Positions 1 through 11,180 of a DNA stretch of 64,000 nt are shown here, piece by piece (positions within the stretch are counted from its first letter, which is position 1; every line of letters starts with the position of its first letter). The DNA comes from an uncultured Bacteroidia bacterium. Lineage in GTDB: Bacteria > Bacteroidota > Bacteroidia > NS11-12g > UBA9320. Under the pieces are notes generated by a model that saw nothing but the letters and a program-made list of their open reading frames with translations, was not told the origin of the DNA and did no database searches. The stretch lies in the NCBI GenBank assembly GCA_943787465.1, contig CALSMN010000004.1, positions 186,001 through 250,000 of the forward strand, in the 5' to 3' direction. A program made the translations under genes and the position numbers.

Positions 1-700
1 AACCATCGGATGATAACAAATGTGAAACTTGTTCCAATAAAGCTCCTAGCTTTTGCTCCAACTTCCAGCGTTCCCCTTTTGCGCCAATTCCATAAGCAGG
101 AGGATCTAATATAATCCCATTATATTTTTTTCCACGTTTCACTTCTCTGCTTACAAATTTTAGAGCATCCTCAACCACCCAACGTATCCCTTTTAAATTA
201 CAATGAGTTTGATTTTCATTGGCCCAACTCACTACTTGTTTTATTGAATCCACATGAACAACATCCAGATTTGCAGCCTTTGCAGCAAGACTTGCCCCAC
301 CGGTATAAGCAAACAAATTTAATACGCTCCCTTTTCCCTCAAAAGCTAATGATTTTTCATAGATGTAATCCCAATTCGCAGCTTGCTCTGGGAAAATACC
401 TACATGCTTAAATTGAGTGAAATTCAACTTCATTTTAATTCTATTATCTTGAATTCTGTAGTTAATAAACCAAGGCTTCAATTTATTTTGATGTTCCCAA
501 TTTCCCTGATGACTGCCTTCTTGAATGAATTTTGCCGTTTGGAGATTCGCCCACTCTTCTTTTGATAATCTCGGAGCCCAAATAGCTTGAGGTTCTGGTC
601 TGGCTAAAATCTGACTAGCGAATTTTTCTAATTTGTATCCATTACCTGAATCAATTAATTCATAATCTGTCCAATTTTCAGGGAAAATGGCTTTTATCAT
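1..700 (-). CDS. Class I SAM-dependent rRNA methyltransferase (RlmI/RlmK-like), partial, runs off the left edge
   Basis: Hand translation of the minus strand from ATG at 700: MIKAIFPENWTDYELIDSGNGYKLEKFASQILARPEPQAIW...LNLFAYTGGASLAAKAA...VVHVDS...ILDPPAYGIGAKGERWKLE. SAM-binding motif (NLFAYTGG) and DPPAYG motif. Overlaps the next gene by ATGA. Confidence 0.8.
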   Translation of the reverse strand, partial: MIKAIFPENWTDYELIDSGNGYKLEKFASQILARPEPQAIWAPRLSKEEWANLQTAKFIQEGSHQGNWEHQNKLKPWFINYRIQDNRIKMKLNFTQFKHVGIFPEQAANWDYIYEKSLAFEGKGSVLNLFAYTGGASLAAKAANLDVVHVDSIKQVVSWANENQTHCNLKGIRWVVEDALKFVSREVKRGKKYNGIILDPPAYGIGAKGERWKLEQKLGALLEQVSHLLSSDG

Positions 701-1395
701 ATTATTATTATTTCTTGGGGTTGAAGAGGTTGTTGATTGATCATGTGCAAATATATGCTTGCAAGTGAGGCAACATCATTTTGGCAGTATTTTCGAATCC
801 TTTCCAAATTTCTATCCTGATAAAAAATATCGAAGACCATACTCCCATCTATGTCTTCTTTGGGTGAGGGAATATCAAATACAGCAGTCAATAGATCTAA
901 AGATGTGTAATTTTTAAAATCACCAAACTTCCATAGATTCATGGTATCAAGGTGCTTAACATCCCATGGCTTTTTACCAGCTAAATCTAACATATCTGGG
1001 ATAGGCAAACCCTGAATCATAATACGTCTACTCAAATAAGGAAAATCAAACTCTTTCCCATTATGTGCACATAAAAAATGATCTTTGGGGTTGTAATTTT
1101 TTTGCAACAATTCACAAAACTTAGTCAAAATTTCTTTCTCATCTTCTCCATAAAAACTAGTCATTCTAAACATCCTATCATCTTTTTTTAAGATCATAAA
1201 ACCTACAGAAATACATATAATTTTACCAAATTCTGCATAAATACCAGCACGTGGATATAGCGCTTCAGGCGACTCCTCATTTTGAGCAATCTGCTTTGCT
1301 TTTTTGTCCCATAATTTCTTCCATCGAGAATCCAGTGAATGATAATTCTCCTGTTGTGGAACTGTTTCTATGTCTAAAAATAAGATGTTTTCCAT
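697..1395 (-). CDS. 3'-5' exonuclease, predicted PolB-like (DEDDy-type) exonuclease
   Basis: FLDIETVP exo I motif, CAHNGKEFDFPYLSRR exo II, YCQNDVASLASIYL exo III. Confidence 0.8.
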   Translation of the reverse strand: MENILFLDIETVPQQENYHSLDSRWKKLWDKKAKQIAQNEESPEALYPRAGIYAEFGKIICISVGFMILKKDDRMFRMTSFYGEDEKEILTKFCELLQKNYNPKDHFLCAHNGKEFDFPYLSRRIMIQGLPIPDMLDLAGKKPWDVKHLDTMNLWKFGDFKNYTSLDLLTAVFDIPSPKEDIDGSMVFDIFYQDRNLERIRKYCQNDVASLASIYLHMINQQPLQPQEIIII

Positions 1396-1488
1396 ATGTA
1401 TTTGTCTCTATTACAATACAAAATTAGTTTTTGAAATAAGATGACACCCTATTTATCTGTTTAATAAATACCATAAATTTATAATTTT

Positions 1489-4085
1489 GTGTCTATGGAT
1501 TCTCTAAAAAATCAACTTTTATACCCCTCTACTATGGGTATATTTTTATTAACAAATATTTTATTTACCCTATGTCCGATTTCATCTTTTGGTCAATTAA
1601 GTGAACATTTTTCAGATGGTAATTTATCAAAGAATCCAACATGGCAAGGTGATGTTGAAAAATTTATAGTCACAAATAATTACCTCATTTCAAATAGTGA
1701 AACAACAAATGATATTTTCTATATCAGTACACCTAGTTATGCACTTGAAAAAACTCAATGGAATATCAAATTATCCATCGATTTTAAAACATCATCAGCC
1801 AATTATATCGATATATTTTTGGCCTCTGATAGTTCTAATCCAGCAAAAGAAACTCAAACGTATTTCATACGTCTAGGTGGCACAAAGGATGAAATCTCAT
1901 TATATAAAAAATCAGGAAACGAGACAAAGTTACTCATTGATGGTACTGACGGAAAGACAGAAAATATAACATTGGATTTAATAATTACGTTTAATCAAAA
2001 CATATGGGAACTTAAAGTAAATTATGATGATGGAAGCAACCCTGTAGTAGAAGGTACTTTTAGGGATAACCAGCCCATAGAATCCAATTATTTTAGCATA
2101 CTTATCAAACAAAGTACCCCAAGTTTTTTCTATAAGCATCGATTTCATGAAATTTATGTGGGACCCATTTTACGGGATATAAAACCGCCGAAAATTGACA
2201 GTACTCAAGTCATTAATTCAAATACACTGAAGCTATTTTTTAATGAATATATTGATACTACACAAACACTTTTTGAATTGAATCATCCAAAACAAAGACC
2301 TAATACTATAATTTTAAAAGACTCAACCGCAACCCTCACCTATCCGTATGAATTTTCAAATGGTAGGCACATACTACAGATAATTCATTTGAGAGATTTA
2401 GCAGGTAATAGGATAGATACCTTTGCATATATAACAATTGATAAAGCTCAAAAACCTAATCGGGGTGATGTTATTATCAATGAAATACACATAGACCCGT
2501 CACCACCTATTCACTTACCTGAAGCTGAATATATAGAATAATTAACCCTTCTTCCAGTGACATTGAATTAGAAAATTGTATTTTGTATGATGATAAATCA
2601 AGCATTAAACTACCCCAGCTAATAATACCCAAAAATACATATATGGTGCTTTGTGATGATTTAGACATCTCATTGTTCCAATCAATACCTCATACCGTTG
2701 GCATTAAAAGCCTTCCCACACTCAATAACACCAGCGATCAGCTAATCCTCAAAAATGAAAAAGGTGAACTTATAGACTCGCTGAGTTACACACAACATTT
2801 TTATGGAGATGAAACAAAAATGAATGGAGGATATTCATTAGAAAGAATCCATATGCAATCATCCTGCCCAGACCATAAAAACTGGATAGCCAGTCAACAT
2901 CCCGATGGTGGAACCCCTGGATTTGTAAACTCTGTATCCGATAAAATTATCGATTCATTACCTCCAAAAAATATTCAAATCACGAATGATAATTTAAAAA
3001 CAGTGACGCTTAAACTCGATGAAATAGCCGTAAATGAACAATTAGCAGAACCTAATAATTATCGTATTTTACCCGACAACCTATATCCAGAATATGTTTC
3101 TGTGCTTGACAATAATAAAGAAATACAGCTGACTTTTTCATCTACGCTACCCTCTCATTATATACTTCAATTATCCATAGCTGAACTTACGGATTGTTTT
3201 GGTAATATGGATTTTGACCAAACAGTTGAAATTATACCCATTCAAGAGCCCGTAACTGGGGATATACTGATTAATGAAATTTTATTTAACCCTTTACCCA
3301 AAGGTGTAGATTTTATTGAATTATATAATATTAGTGATAAATATATTTCGCTGAATACACTTCAATTTAAGGTATATAAAAATGCCCAACTCAGTCAAAA
3401 AATTACTTTAGAAACGTCGCAAGCAATTGGTCCAAAACAATATATCACCCTGACTATTGACTCTTTACTTCTAAAAAATGACTATCCCCTAGCAATACAA
3501 ATACAAGAGCTGCCAAAAATTCCAGAAATGAATAATACTGAGGGGATTATTAGTTTATATACTTCAGCTGATCATTTCATGGATTCCATTCATTATCACG
3601 AGAATCAACATTTCGCATTACTCAATGATTATGATGGTGTGAGTTTAGAAAGAATAAACTTCGGTGGTAAAGGCCATGACCCTCACCAGTGGCATTCCGC
3701 TAGTAGTGAAGTCGGATATGCAACACCTGGAAATAAAAACTCCCAATTTATTTCAGATGAAGAACAAAAGTTAGAATTCAATCTATCTTCAAAATTTGTA
3801 TCCCCTGATGGTGATGGCTATGAAGATTATTTAGCTCTTAAATACCATCTAAAAGCACTAGGATATATACTCAATGGTTATATTTACAACCTTTCTGGTT
3901 TTTTAATGCATCAACCCTTTAACAATATTTCTATAGGTTCTCATGGACTCCTAAAATGGGATGGGGTTTTAAATGATGGAAGTAAATTGCCCATTGGCAA
4001 CTATATCCTGCAGGTTGAAGCATTTAATTCTACTGGAGAAGTGATTCGAAAAAAAATAGCATTTGGAATCCTAGGAACTTTTTAA
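1489..4085 (+). pseudogene. Lamin-tail-domain secreted protein, split by an apparent -1 nt frameshift near 2539 (ORFs 1489-2541 and 2583-4085)
   Basis: The upstream ORF ends ...GDVIINEIHIDPSPPIHLPEAEYIE*. Frame +3 immediately continues INPSSSDIELENCILYDDKSS into the second ORF. A second in-protein repeat GDILINEILFNPLPKGVDFIELYNISDKYISL shows the expected continuity. C-terminal SPDGDGYEDYL FlgD-like domain. ATG at 1495. Confidence 0.75.
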
Positions 4086-4094
4086 AATACAATC

Positions 4095-4901
4095 ATGCTA
4101 ATCACTGAGAAACCATCCGATTATGATAACTTAGAGAAAAAATCTACACTTGAATTATTAATTGGCATCAATAAAGAAGACCAAAGTGTAGCTTTCGCCA
4201 TTGAAAAAGAAATATCCTCTATTCAAAAACTGATTGAAGCAGCTTATAAAACCATGCAAAATGGAGGACGTTTATTTTATGTAGGAAGCGGAACAAGCGG
4301 TCGAATTGGCATTATAGATGCTAGCGAATGCCCGCCAACTTATGGCGTAGATCCAGGATTAGTTGTGGGCATCATTGCCGGTGGGGATCAAGCGATCAGA
4401 AATGCGGTAGAAAATGCTGAGGATGATCTACTACAAGGATGGTATGACTTAGAAAAGCATCACATAAATTCATCGGATTTTGTAATTGGCATAAGTGCTA
4501 GTGGAACTGCACCGTATGTTATAGGTGCTTTAGAACAATGTAAAATTCATGGAATTATTACAGGCTCAATAGCATGTAACAAGCAAAGTAAAATTGGCAC
4601 AATAGCCCATCACCCTGTAGAGGCTGTAGTAGGCCCTGAATTTGTTACAGGCAGTACCCGAATGAAAAGTGGAACAGCTCAAAAACTCATTCTGAACATG
4701 ATAAGTACTACTCTAATGATTAAACTTGGACATGTTCAAGGAAATCAAATGGTAGACATGCAATTGAGTAATAAAAAATTGGTAAAACGTGGTACACGCA
4801 TGATTATGGAACAAACAGGTTTAGATGAATACACTGCTCATGATCTTTTAGTTAAATATAGAAGTGTTCGAAAAGCAGTTGAACATGCCGCTAATTGGTA
4901 A
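4095..4901 (+). CDS. murQ: N-acetylmuramic acid 6-phosphate etherase
   Basis: GGRLFYVGSGTSGRIGIIDASECPPTYG, GISASGTAPYV, EFVTGSTRMKSGTAQKLILNMISTT: SIS-domain MurQ signatures. Confidence 0.95.
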   Translation: MLITEKPSDYDNLEKKSTLELLIGINKEDQSVAFAIEKEISSIQKLIEAAYKTMQNGGRLFYVGSGTSGRIGIIDASECPPTYGVDPGLVVGIIAGGDQAIRNAVENAEDDLLQGWYDLEKHHINSSDFVIGISASGTAPYVIGALEQCKIHGIITGSIACNKQSKIGTIAHHPVEAVVGPEFVTGSTRMKSGTAQKLILNMISTTLMIKLGHVQGNQMVDMQLSNKKLVKRGTRMIMEQTGLDEYTAHDLLVKYRSVRKAVEHAANW

Positions 4902-4903
4902 TA

Positions 4904-6574
4904 TTATAATATCAAGACTTCATCTTTGGGATATTTGATAGAAAATCCATAATTAAATGATTTCTTTTCGTAACCTTTCAAATCAATTTCCCAGGATATT
5001 GTCCCTGAATTTTTATTGAGCTTGCCTCCACCATTAGTTGATTGAACTTCTATTTTATCATTTTTACTCACGGGTATATGATCCTCAATAATCAACGATA
5101 TATCGCCTCTATTTTTATTTTTTATTGATATCTCATAATCGGCTAAATACACCTTGGCATTTTCTATGAGCTTATTTTTAGTTTGAGTGTCAATCATTTT
5201 TCGTTCCACATAAATGCTTCTGTCCCTGCCCATTGATACATCCAGAGTATCCTCCAATATACTAGGATTTAGGACTGTTTTACCAATAAAAGTATTGCCA
5301 TAATATATATTAGCCTCCCCCATCAACAAATCTAGTGATTCCCATCCTGTTAAACGGGCTACCACAAAAGCGTCTTTATCCAGTTTTGGAACAAGGTATA
5401 ATTGAAATGAAGTTGGAATCGTTTCTTTTTTTAAATCCATGTAGTGAAATTTACCATTAGATGATACATGCATAGGAACATTGATTTCGAAAGCAACTGA
5501 ACTAAAGTTCTGAACCTTGTTCGTATATTCATATAGTAGATCTGCTTTTTCCTTTGCTCCTAAATCAAATTGAACATCCTCAAGAGATTCTGTTGCAACT
5601 TCTTTCACATATAATGCCTTTTTTACTCGATTTTGATTAACAAAACGTTGAAAATTAACAAACCAAACAGGTAGTACTGGTTTGGTATTCCCTTGATTTG
5701 GATTAGCGTTTGAAATTGTTATCTTCACATTTTCCCACTCCTCACCGGTATTTTGATATACTTGAGCTTTATAAATCAAAGTAATATCGGATTGGTGATT
5801 TTTTGCTATCAAATCATATTGTGGATTCCACCCCGCATTGCCTACTAAATAATTTAGTTTAATTATCCCTTTACTCGCAAGTTTACTATAAACCGTCACG
5901 ATCACTTGGTGGTGATACACTTGAGTAGGTTGTATATTGTGATTCTGTATCTGATCTTCAATAGACTTTAGTTCCTCTTTAAGCATTTGATGATGATCAT
6001 TCATCATTTTTGATTTCACAGAAAGTAAATATTTCATTTGCGCCAATTCATTAAGCTCTTTTCTTAATAATCGAATTGTCCCCTCCAAGAGTTCAATTGA
6101 ATCGTGATTAGAGTTTCCTTTCATCAACTGATGTCCCAAAATCAGATTTCGTTCTTTTTCAATAGCATACATCAAATCTTGATTTTTTTGTAAACGCAAA
6201 TTACTCAGGTAGATAGAATCTTCCAATGCTGTTTTTCGATTCAGAATTTGTTTGGTAACTACAGGTTTTTTGACACTTTGAGGCTGCATATAATACCTGT
6301 ATTGCGTGTTCAATATTGTGAAGTCTCCCTCACCTGAAGCTTGTATACTCGCTGTATTAATAGAAGGTGAAACATCATTAAAAATGAGGTATGACGTCCC
6401 TTGAGGAATGGAAACAGAGGACTCTTTAAATAGTTGGGCATTTTGCATAAATACCGTGACACTTTTCAAACGATCCTTTACAATAACCTCTTGATCTTCA
6501 GCTTTTAGTTGATTGATAAAGAATAGTGAGGTTAGAACGATATAAACTATTTTTTTCATAGTAGTTAATATCAA
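4904..6574 (-). CDS. DUF4139 (mucoidy inhibitor MuiA-like) domain protein with signal peptide
   Basis: N-terminal VTVFMQNAQLFKESSVSIPQGTSYLIFNDVSPSI; VGNAGWNPQYDLIA; C-terminal SINRGDISLIIEDHIPVSKNDKIEV-type core. Confidence 0.8.
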   Translation of the reverse strand: MILTTMKKIVYIVLTSLFFINQLKAEDQEVIVKDRLKSVTVFMQNAQLFKESSVSIPQGTSYLIFNDVSPSINTASIQASGEGDFTILNTQYRYYMQPQSVKKPVVTKQILNRKTALEDSIYLSNLRLQKNQDLMYAIEKERNLILGHQLMKGNSNHDSIELLEGTIRLLRKELNELAQMKYLLSVKSKMMNDHHQMLKEELKSIEDQIQNHNIQPTQVYHHQVIVTVYSKLASKGIIKLNYLVGNAGWNPQYDLIAKNHQSDITLIYKAQVYQNTGEEWENVKITISNANPNQGNTKPVLPVWFVNFQRFVNQNRVKKALYVKEVATESLEDVQFDLGAKEKADLLYEYTNKVQNFSSVAFEINVPMHVSSNGKFHYMDLKKETIPTSFQLYLVPKLDKDAFVVARLTGWESLDLLMGEANIYYGNTFIGKTVLNPSILEDTLDVSMGRDRSIYVERKMIDTQTKNKLIENAKVYLADYEISIKNKNRGDISLIIEDHIPVSKNDKIEVQSTNGGGKLNKNSGTISWEIDLKGYEKKSFNYGFSIKYPKDEVLIL

Positions 6575-6686
6575 AATTTTTCAAAAGGTAAATGCTCGGT
6601 AAAAAAAATAAAACCCACAATATTTTTTTAATGGAAAAAGCCTTAAAATTCGACTAGTATTATAGGGTCTATATTAAATTCGCAAG

Positions 6687-7019
6687 GTGAAAGATTTAAT
6701 CACGCTATTTGTTACAGATTTAAATGGCATCCAACATGAAATAACAGCACCTACAGACATGGGATTAAATGTCATGGAAGCTATACGACTAAATGAAATT
6801 CCAATTAAAGCAACGTGCGGAGGAATGGCCATGTGTGCAACATGTAATTGTATAATTAAAAGTGATCATGCTCTCGTTGAAATGAGTGAAGATGAGGAAG
6901 CAATGCTTGATGAAGCATTCGTTTTAGATATTAAAGGCAGTAGACTAATGTGTCAAATACCAGTTGCTGAAAATATCAATGGGTTAATTGTCCAAATGGG
7001 AGACCTCACTAGTGATTGA
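6687..7019 (+). CDS. 2Fe-2S ferredoxin (adrenodoxin type)
   Basis: CGGMAMCATCNCII Cys motif, RLMCQI; GTG start. Confidence 0.9.
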   Translation: MKDLITLFVTDLNGIQHEITAPTDMGLNVMEAIRLNEIPIKATCGGMAMCATCNCIIKSDHALVEMSEDEEAMLDEAFVLDIKGSRLMCQIPVAENINGLIVQMGDLTSD

Positions 7020-7183
7020 GAATTTATACTGATAAATGTCAAATAAATTTCAATTTACCATAGGAAGCATGATCTATACAAAGCCGTGGTAAAAGCAAAT
7101 TATTATTTGAATTTATTTATTTGAATTTAAACATCAAAAAGTTACATTTGCAGCCCTATTTTCAAGATTATAAACAAACAATT

Positions 7184-7627
7184 GTGGATACATTATCATA
7201 CAAAACCATATCAGCCAACAGCAAAACTGTTAATAAACAGTGGGTTGTAGTAAACGCTGAGGGAAAAACACTTGGTCGTTTTTGCTCTGAAGTTGCAAAG
7301 CTTCTTCGCGGAAAAAACAAAACAAATTACACTCCTCATGTAGATTGCGGAGACAATGTAATTGTAATTAATGCTGAAAAAATAACATTATCAGGAAACA
7401 AGATGGATACCAAAGAGTATGAAACTTTTAGTGGATATCCAGGCGGACGTCGAGTTACCCTTGCTAAAGATTTATTAGCTCGAAAACCAATCAATTTAAT
7501 TGAAAGAGGTGTTCGAGGCATGTTACCAAAAAATAGATTAGGTAGAAAACTATTTACCAATATGCATGTATTTGTAGGATCTGATCATCCACATGCTGCT
7601 CAAAAACCAATTCAATTAGAGATTTAA
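7184..7627 (+). CDS. rplM: 50S ribosomal protein L13 (start reassigned to GTG 7184)
   Basis: DTLSYKTISANSKTVNKQWVVVNAEGKTLGRFCSEVAKLLRGKNKTNYTPHVDCGDNVIVINAEKI. A TACATTTG promoter box at 7143-7150 lies inside the longer computed ORF (7121), supporting the downstream start. Confidence 0.93.
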   Translation: MDTLSYKTISANSKTVNKQWVVVNAEGKTLGRFCSEVAKLLRGKNKTNYTPHVDCGDNVIVINAEKITLSGNKMDTKEYETFSGYPGGRRVTLAKDLLARKPINLIERGVRGMLPKNRLGRKLFTNMHVFVGSDHPHAAQKPIQLEI

Positions 7628-7634
7628 TTAATAT

Positions 7635-8021
7635 ATGAACGTTATAAATACAATTGGGAGAAGAAAATCATCAGTAGCTCGTGTATACATGAGCGAAGGT
7701 AAAGGTGCTATAATGGTCAATGAAAGACCATTAGAAGAGTACTTTGCTTCTCAAGAATCTGTATATTATGTAAACCTTCCGCTCACTGTTTGTGATGCGA
7801 TTGGTAAGTATGATATACAAGTTAATGTGGATGGTGGTGGTACCACTGGACAAGCAGATGCCATTAAACTAGCAATAGCTCGAGCTTTGGTTGAAGCAGA
7901 TTCAGAAAATAAACCAGCCCTGAGAGCAAAAGGTTTAATGACAAGAGATTCTCGTTCTGTAGAACGAAAGAAACCAGGTCAACCAAAAGCAAGAAAGAAA
8001 ACACAATTTAGCAAGCGTTAA
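7635..8021 (+). CDS. rpsI: 30S ribosomal protein S9
   Basis: [17 protein letters not shown]...[24 protein letters not shown]. Confidence 0.97.
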   Translation: MNVINTIGRRKSSVARVYMSEGKGAIMVNERPLEEYFASQESVYYVNLPLTVCDAIGKYDIQVNVDGGGTTGQADAIKLAIARALVEADSENKPALRAKGLMTRDSRSVERKKPGQPKARKKTQFSKR

Positions 8022-8025
8022 TAGT

Positions 8026-8784
8026 ATGGGAATTAGTACAGAAAAATTATTAGAAGCAGGTGTTCATTTTGGTCACCTCACCAGTAAATGGAATCCAAAA
8101 ATGGCTCCATACATATTTATGGAGCAAAATGGTATTCACATCATTGATTTGAATAAAACCTCTGCAAAACTGGAAGAAGCTAAGCATGCTATTCAAAATA
8201 TTGCACGTACCGGACGCAAAGTGATGTTTGTTGCAACCAAAAAACAAGCTAAAGATATTTTAGAGGAAAATGCGACCCGCGTCAATATGCCTTTCGTATC
8301 TCAGCGTTGGTTGGGAGGAATGCTAACCAACTTTGCAACAGTTCGTAAATCTATCAAAAAAATGCAGGCCATTGAAAAAATGAAAACTGATGGTACATTT
8401 GATAATATGAACAAAAAAGAGCGATTAATGAAAACCCGTGAACAAGAGAAATTAAATCGTGTTCTAGGTGGAATTGAAAATCTTAATCGTATCCCATCTG
8501 CATTATTTGTTGTAGACATCAAACGTGAGCATATCGCTGTTAAAGAAGCACAGAAATTAAATATTCCAATCTTTGCAATCGTGGACACTAACTCTGATCC
8601 AACAAAAGTTGATTTCCCAATTCCTGGAAATGACGATTCTGCAAAATCGCTTCATATCCTATGTACAGAAATTACAGATGCAATTGCTGCTGGACTAGAA
8701 GAAAGAGCTCAAGCTAAGGAACAGGCCAAAAAAGATGAGCCTGTAACCCAAGAAGCGACACCTGATTCTTCAAGCCAAGCCTAG
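8026..8784 (+). CDS. rpsB: 30S ribosomal protein S2
   Basis: [52 protein letters not shown]. Confidence 0.97.
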   Translation: MGISTEKLLEAGVHFGHLTSKWNPKMAPYIFMEQNGIHIIDLNKTSAKLEEAKHAIQNIARTGRKVMFVATKKQAKDILEENATRVNMPFVSQRWLGGMLTNFATVRKSIKKMQAIEKMKTDGTFDNMNKKERLMKTREQEKLNRVLGGIENLNRIPSALFVVDIKREHIAVKEAQKLNIPIFAIVDTNSDPTKVDFPIPGNDDSAKSLHILCTEITDAIAAGLEERAQAKEQAKKDEPVTQEATPDSSSQA

Positions 8785-8824
8785 TATTAGTTTTTAATTT
8801 TATTTTTTTAAATCAATATAAATC

Positions 8825-9658
8825 ATGACAACCATTACAGCGTCAACAGTTAACAAACTAAGACAAATGACCGGTGCCGGAATGATGGATTGCAAAAAAG
8901 CGTTGCAAGAATCTAACGGAGATATGGATACCGCAGTGGACATCCTAAGAAAAAAAGGTGCAGCAAAAGCTGCTAAAAGAGCAGACAGAGAAGCTGCTGA
9001 AGGCTTATCTATTGCAAAGTCTTCCTCTGACAACTCTTATGGTATTGTTGTAGAGGTAAATTGCGAAACTGATTTCGTTGCCAAAAATGAAGATTTTGTC
9101 ACATTTGCAAATCAAGTAGCAGATTTAGCCTTGACTTCTAAATTTGAAAATAAAGATGCACTTCTAGCTGCTCCATTTGAGGGAAAAACACTAGGTGAAA
9201 TATGTGTCGATAAAACTGCCGTAATTGGTGAAAAAGTAGAAATATCAAACTATGCATTACTTTCCTCTGAAGGTGTCGCCGCATATAATCATGGTGCAAA
9301 CCGTATAGGAGTTCTCGTTGCTCTAAATTCAGACTCAGAAGAAGCTCTTCAAGCGGGTAGAGATTTAGCTATGCAAATTGCCGCAATGAATCCAATTGCT
9401 GTTGACGAAAATGCAGTACCTCAAGAAGTTAAAGATAAAGAACTTGAAATTGGTAGAGACATTGCAAAACAAGAAGGAAAACCTGAGGATATGTTAGATC
9501 GTATTGCAGAAGGAAAATTAAAACGTTTTTATAAAGATAATACACTACTAAACCAGTCTTACGTAAAAGATAGCTCGATGACTGTTGCGGCTTTTCTCAA
9601 AACTGTAAATCCAGAATTATCAGTTAAATCCTTTGAGAGGTTCCAACTGGGAGCATAA
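8825..9658 (+). CDS. tsf: Elongation factor Ts
   Basis: VNKLRQMTGAGMMDCKKALQESNGDMDTAVDILRKKGAAKAAKRADREAAEG; VEVNCETDFVAKNEDF. Confidence 0.97.
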   Translation: MTTITASTVNKLRQMTGAGMMDCKKALQESNGDMDTAVDILRKKGAAKAAKRADREAAEGLSIAKSSSDNSYGIVVEVNCETDFVAKNEDFVTFANQVADLALTSKFENKDALLAAPFEGKTLGEICVDKTAVIGEKVEISNYALLSSEGVAAYNHGANRIGVLVALNSDSEEALQAGRDLAMQIAAMNPIAVDENAVPQEVKDKELEIGRDIAKQEGKPEDMLDRIAEGKLKRFYKDNTLLNQSYVKDSSMTVAAFLKTVNPELSVKSFERFQLGA

Positions 9659-9678
9659 TTTTAAATTAATCTATCTTT

Positions 9679-9712
9679 AAAAACCTTCTTTAATTAAAGA
9701 AGGTTTTTTTTA
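9679..9712 (+). terminator. Rho-independent terminator after rplM-rpsI-rpsB-tsf
   Basis: AAACCTTCTTTAATTAAAGAAGGTTTTTTTT: near-perfect inverted repeat followed by a T tract. Confidence 0.88.
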
Positions 9713-9760
9713 TTTCCAAAATAGCATTAATACGCTTAATTTTGGCTTTCTTAAATTGTC

Positions 9761-10468
9761 ATGGCATATAAAAGAATATTACTAAAACTTAGCGGAGAGG
9801 CACTACTTGGCGATAAAGAATTTGGGATTGATAGCCGTATCCTTTCTATGTATGCTAAAGAAATAAAATCAGCTGTTGATATTGGAATTGAGGTGGCTAT
9901 TGTTATTGGTGGCGGCAACATATTTAGAGGAGTAAGCGGTGTTGAAGGAGGTATGAAAGATCGTGCCAATGCAGACTATATGGGTATGCTTGCCACAATG
10001 ATAAATGCTATGGCTTTACAAGGAGCCCTTGAAAATGAGGGGGTATACACCCGACTGCTCAGCGCTATCAAAATGGAACAAGTAGCAGAACCTTTCGTTC
10101 GCAGAAGAGCCATAAGACACCTAGAAAAAGGGCGAGTGGTTATCCTTGGTGCAGGAACTGGAAACCCGTACTTTACGACGGATACAGCAGCAAGTCTAAG
10201 AGCGGTAGAAATAGAAGCAGATGTTATTTTAAAAGGAACTCGTGTGGATGGTATTTATACTGCAGATCCTGAAAAAGATACAACAGCTACCCGTTTTGAT
10301 AAATTAAGTTTTACTGAGGCTATTAGCCGAAATCTTAAAGTAATGGATATGACTGCATTCACATTATGTCAAGAAAACAATCTCCCTATTATAGTTTTTG
10401 ATATGAATAAAACTGGAAACTTAGTTGATCTAGTTAAAGGTATTGAAGTGGGCACATTAGTCAGTTAA
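9761..10468 (+). CDS. pyrH: UMP kinase
   Basis: [42 protein letters not shown]. Confidence 0.96.
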   Translation: MAYKRILLKLSGEALLGDKEFGIDSRILSMYAKEIKSAVDIGIEVAIVIGGGNIFRGVSGVEGGMKDRANADYMGMLATMINAMALQGALENEGVYTRLLSAIKMEQVAEPFVRRRAIRHLEKGRVVILGAGTGNPYFTTDTAASLRAVEIEADVILKGTRVDGIYTADPEKDTTATRFDKLSFTEAISRNLKVMDMTAFTLCQENNLPIIVFDMNKTGNLVDLVKGIEVGTLVS

Positions 10469-10615
10469 AATATTAGGTATATTACTAAAGAAAGTTTTTG
10501 TTTAACATTTCATTGCTTTTAGTCTGAACCTATAATTGACACAAGACCTCACGTAAACTTTAAAATCATCCCTTAAGTCAAATTTTCGATTCTATTTATT
10601 TCTGAGCTATTCTAT

Positions 10616-11152
10616 CTAAAACTTATTCTTCCACATCATGCTTTCAACAGGCTTGATTGTACGTTTGTTATATTTCGCATTCTTCTTTTTATTGTAAAAA
10701 GTCTCAATATCCCCTTCAACTGCAAAATAGATCAATTGTCCTATAGGCATACTTCTGTAAACCCGAACCGGCTGAGTAACGCTAATTTCTAATGTCCATG
10801 TATTACAAAATCCCACATCACCTTTACCTGCAGTAGCATGTATATCAATACCTAATCTTCCAGTACTACTTTTTCCTTCCAAAAAAGGAATGTGTGCATG
10901 CGTTTCCGTGTATTCTTCGGTAACACCCAAATACAAAACACCAGGTTGTAATTCAAAACCATCTAAAGGAATTTCAAAATGGTCAATTTTATTATGAGCT
11001 CTAGCATCAAGAACTCTATTAGAATAACAAGCTAAATGCTTACCCAAGTGAACATCATAGCTGTTCGTACCTAAATCATCACGATTGAATGGCTCAATCA
11101 AAATGGTTCCTTTTTCAATTTCCTCTAAAATTCGTTTATCACTTAGTATCAT
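10616..11152 (-). CDS. dcd: dCTP deaminase
   Basis: MILSDKRILEEIEKG; LGTNSYDVHLG; EGKSSTGRLGIDIHATAGKGDVGF. Confidence 0.93.
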   Translation of the reverse strand: MILSDKRILEEIEKGTILIEPFNRDDLGTNSYDVHLGKHLACYSNRVLDARAHNKIDHFEIPLDGFELQPGVLYLGVTEEYTETHAHIPFLEGKSSTGRLGIDIHATAGKGDVGFCNTWTLEISVTQPVRVYRSMPIGQLIYFAVEGDIETFYNKKKNAKYNKRTIKPVESMMWKNKF

Positions 11153-11180
11153 TGGCTTATATCTTGGGTCAAGTTTAGTT

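Noticed and set aside
7121-7183. N-terminal extension of the L13 ORF
   Set aside because: A TACATTTG promoter box lies within it and L13 homology begins at DTLSYKT; the extension is likely untranslated.
7336-7560. Antisense ORFs over ribosomal protein and tsf genes (7336-7560, 8050-8247, 8301-8588, 8800-9033)
   Set aside because: Opposite strand of strongly recognised core genes, no domain signal; codon-structure shadows.
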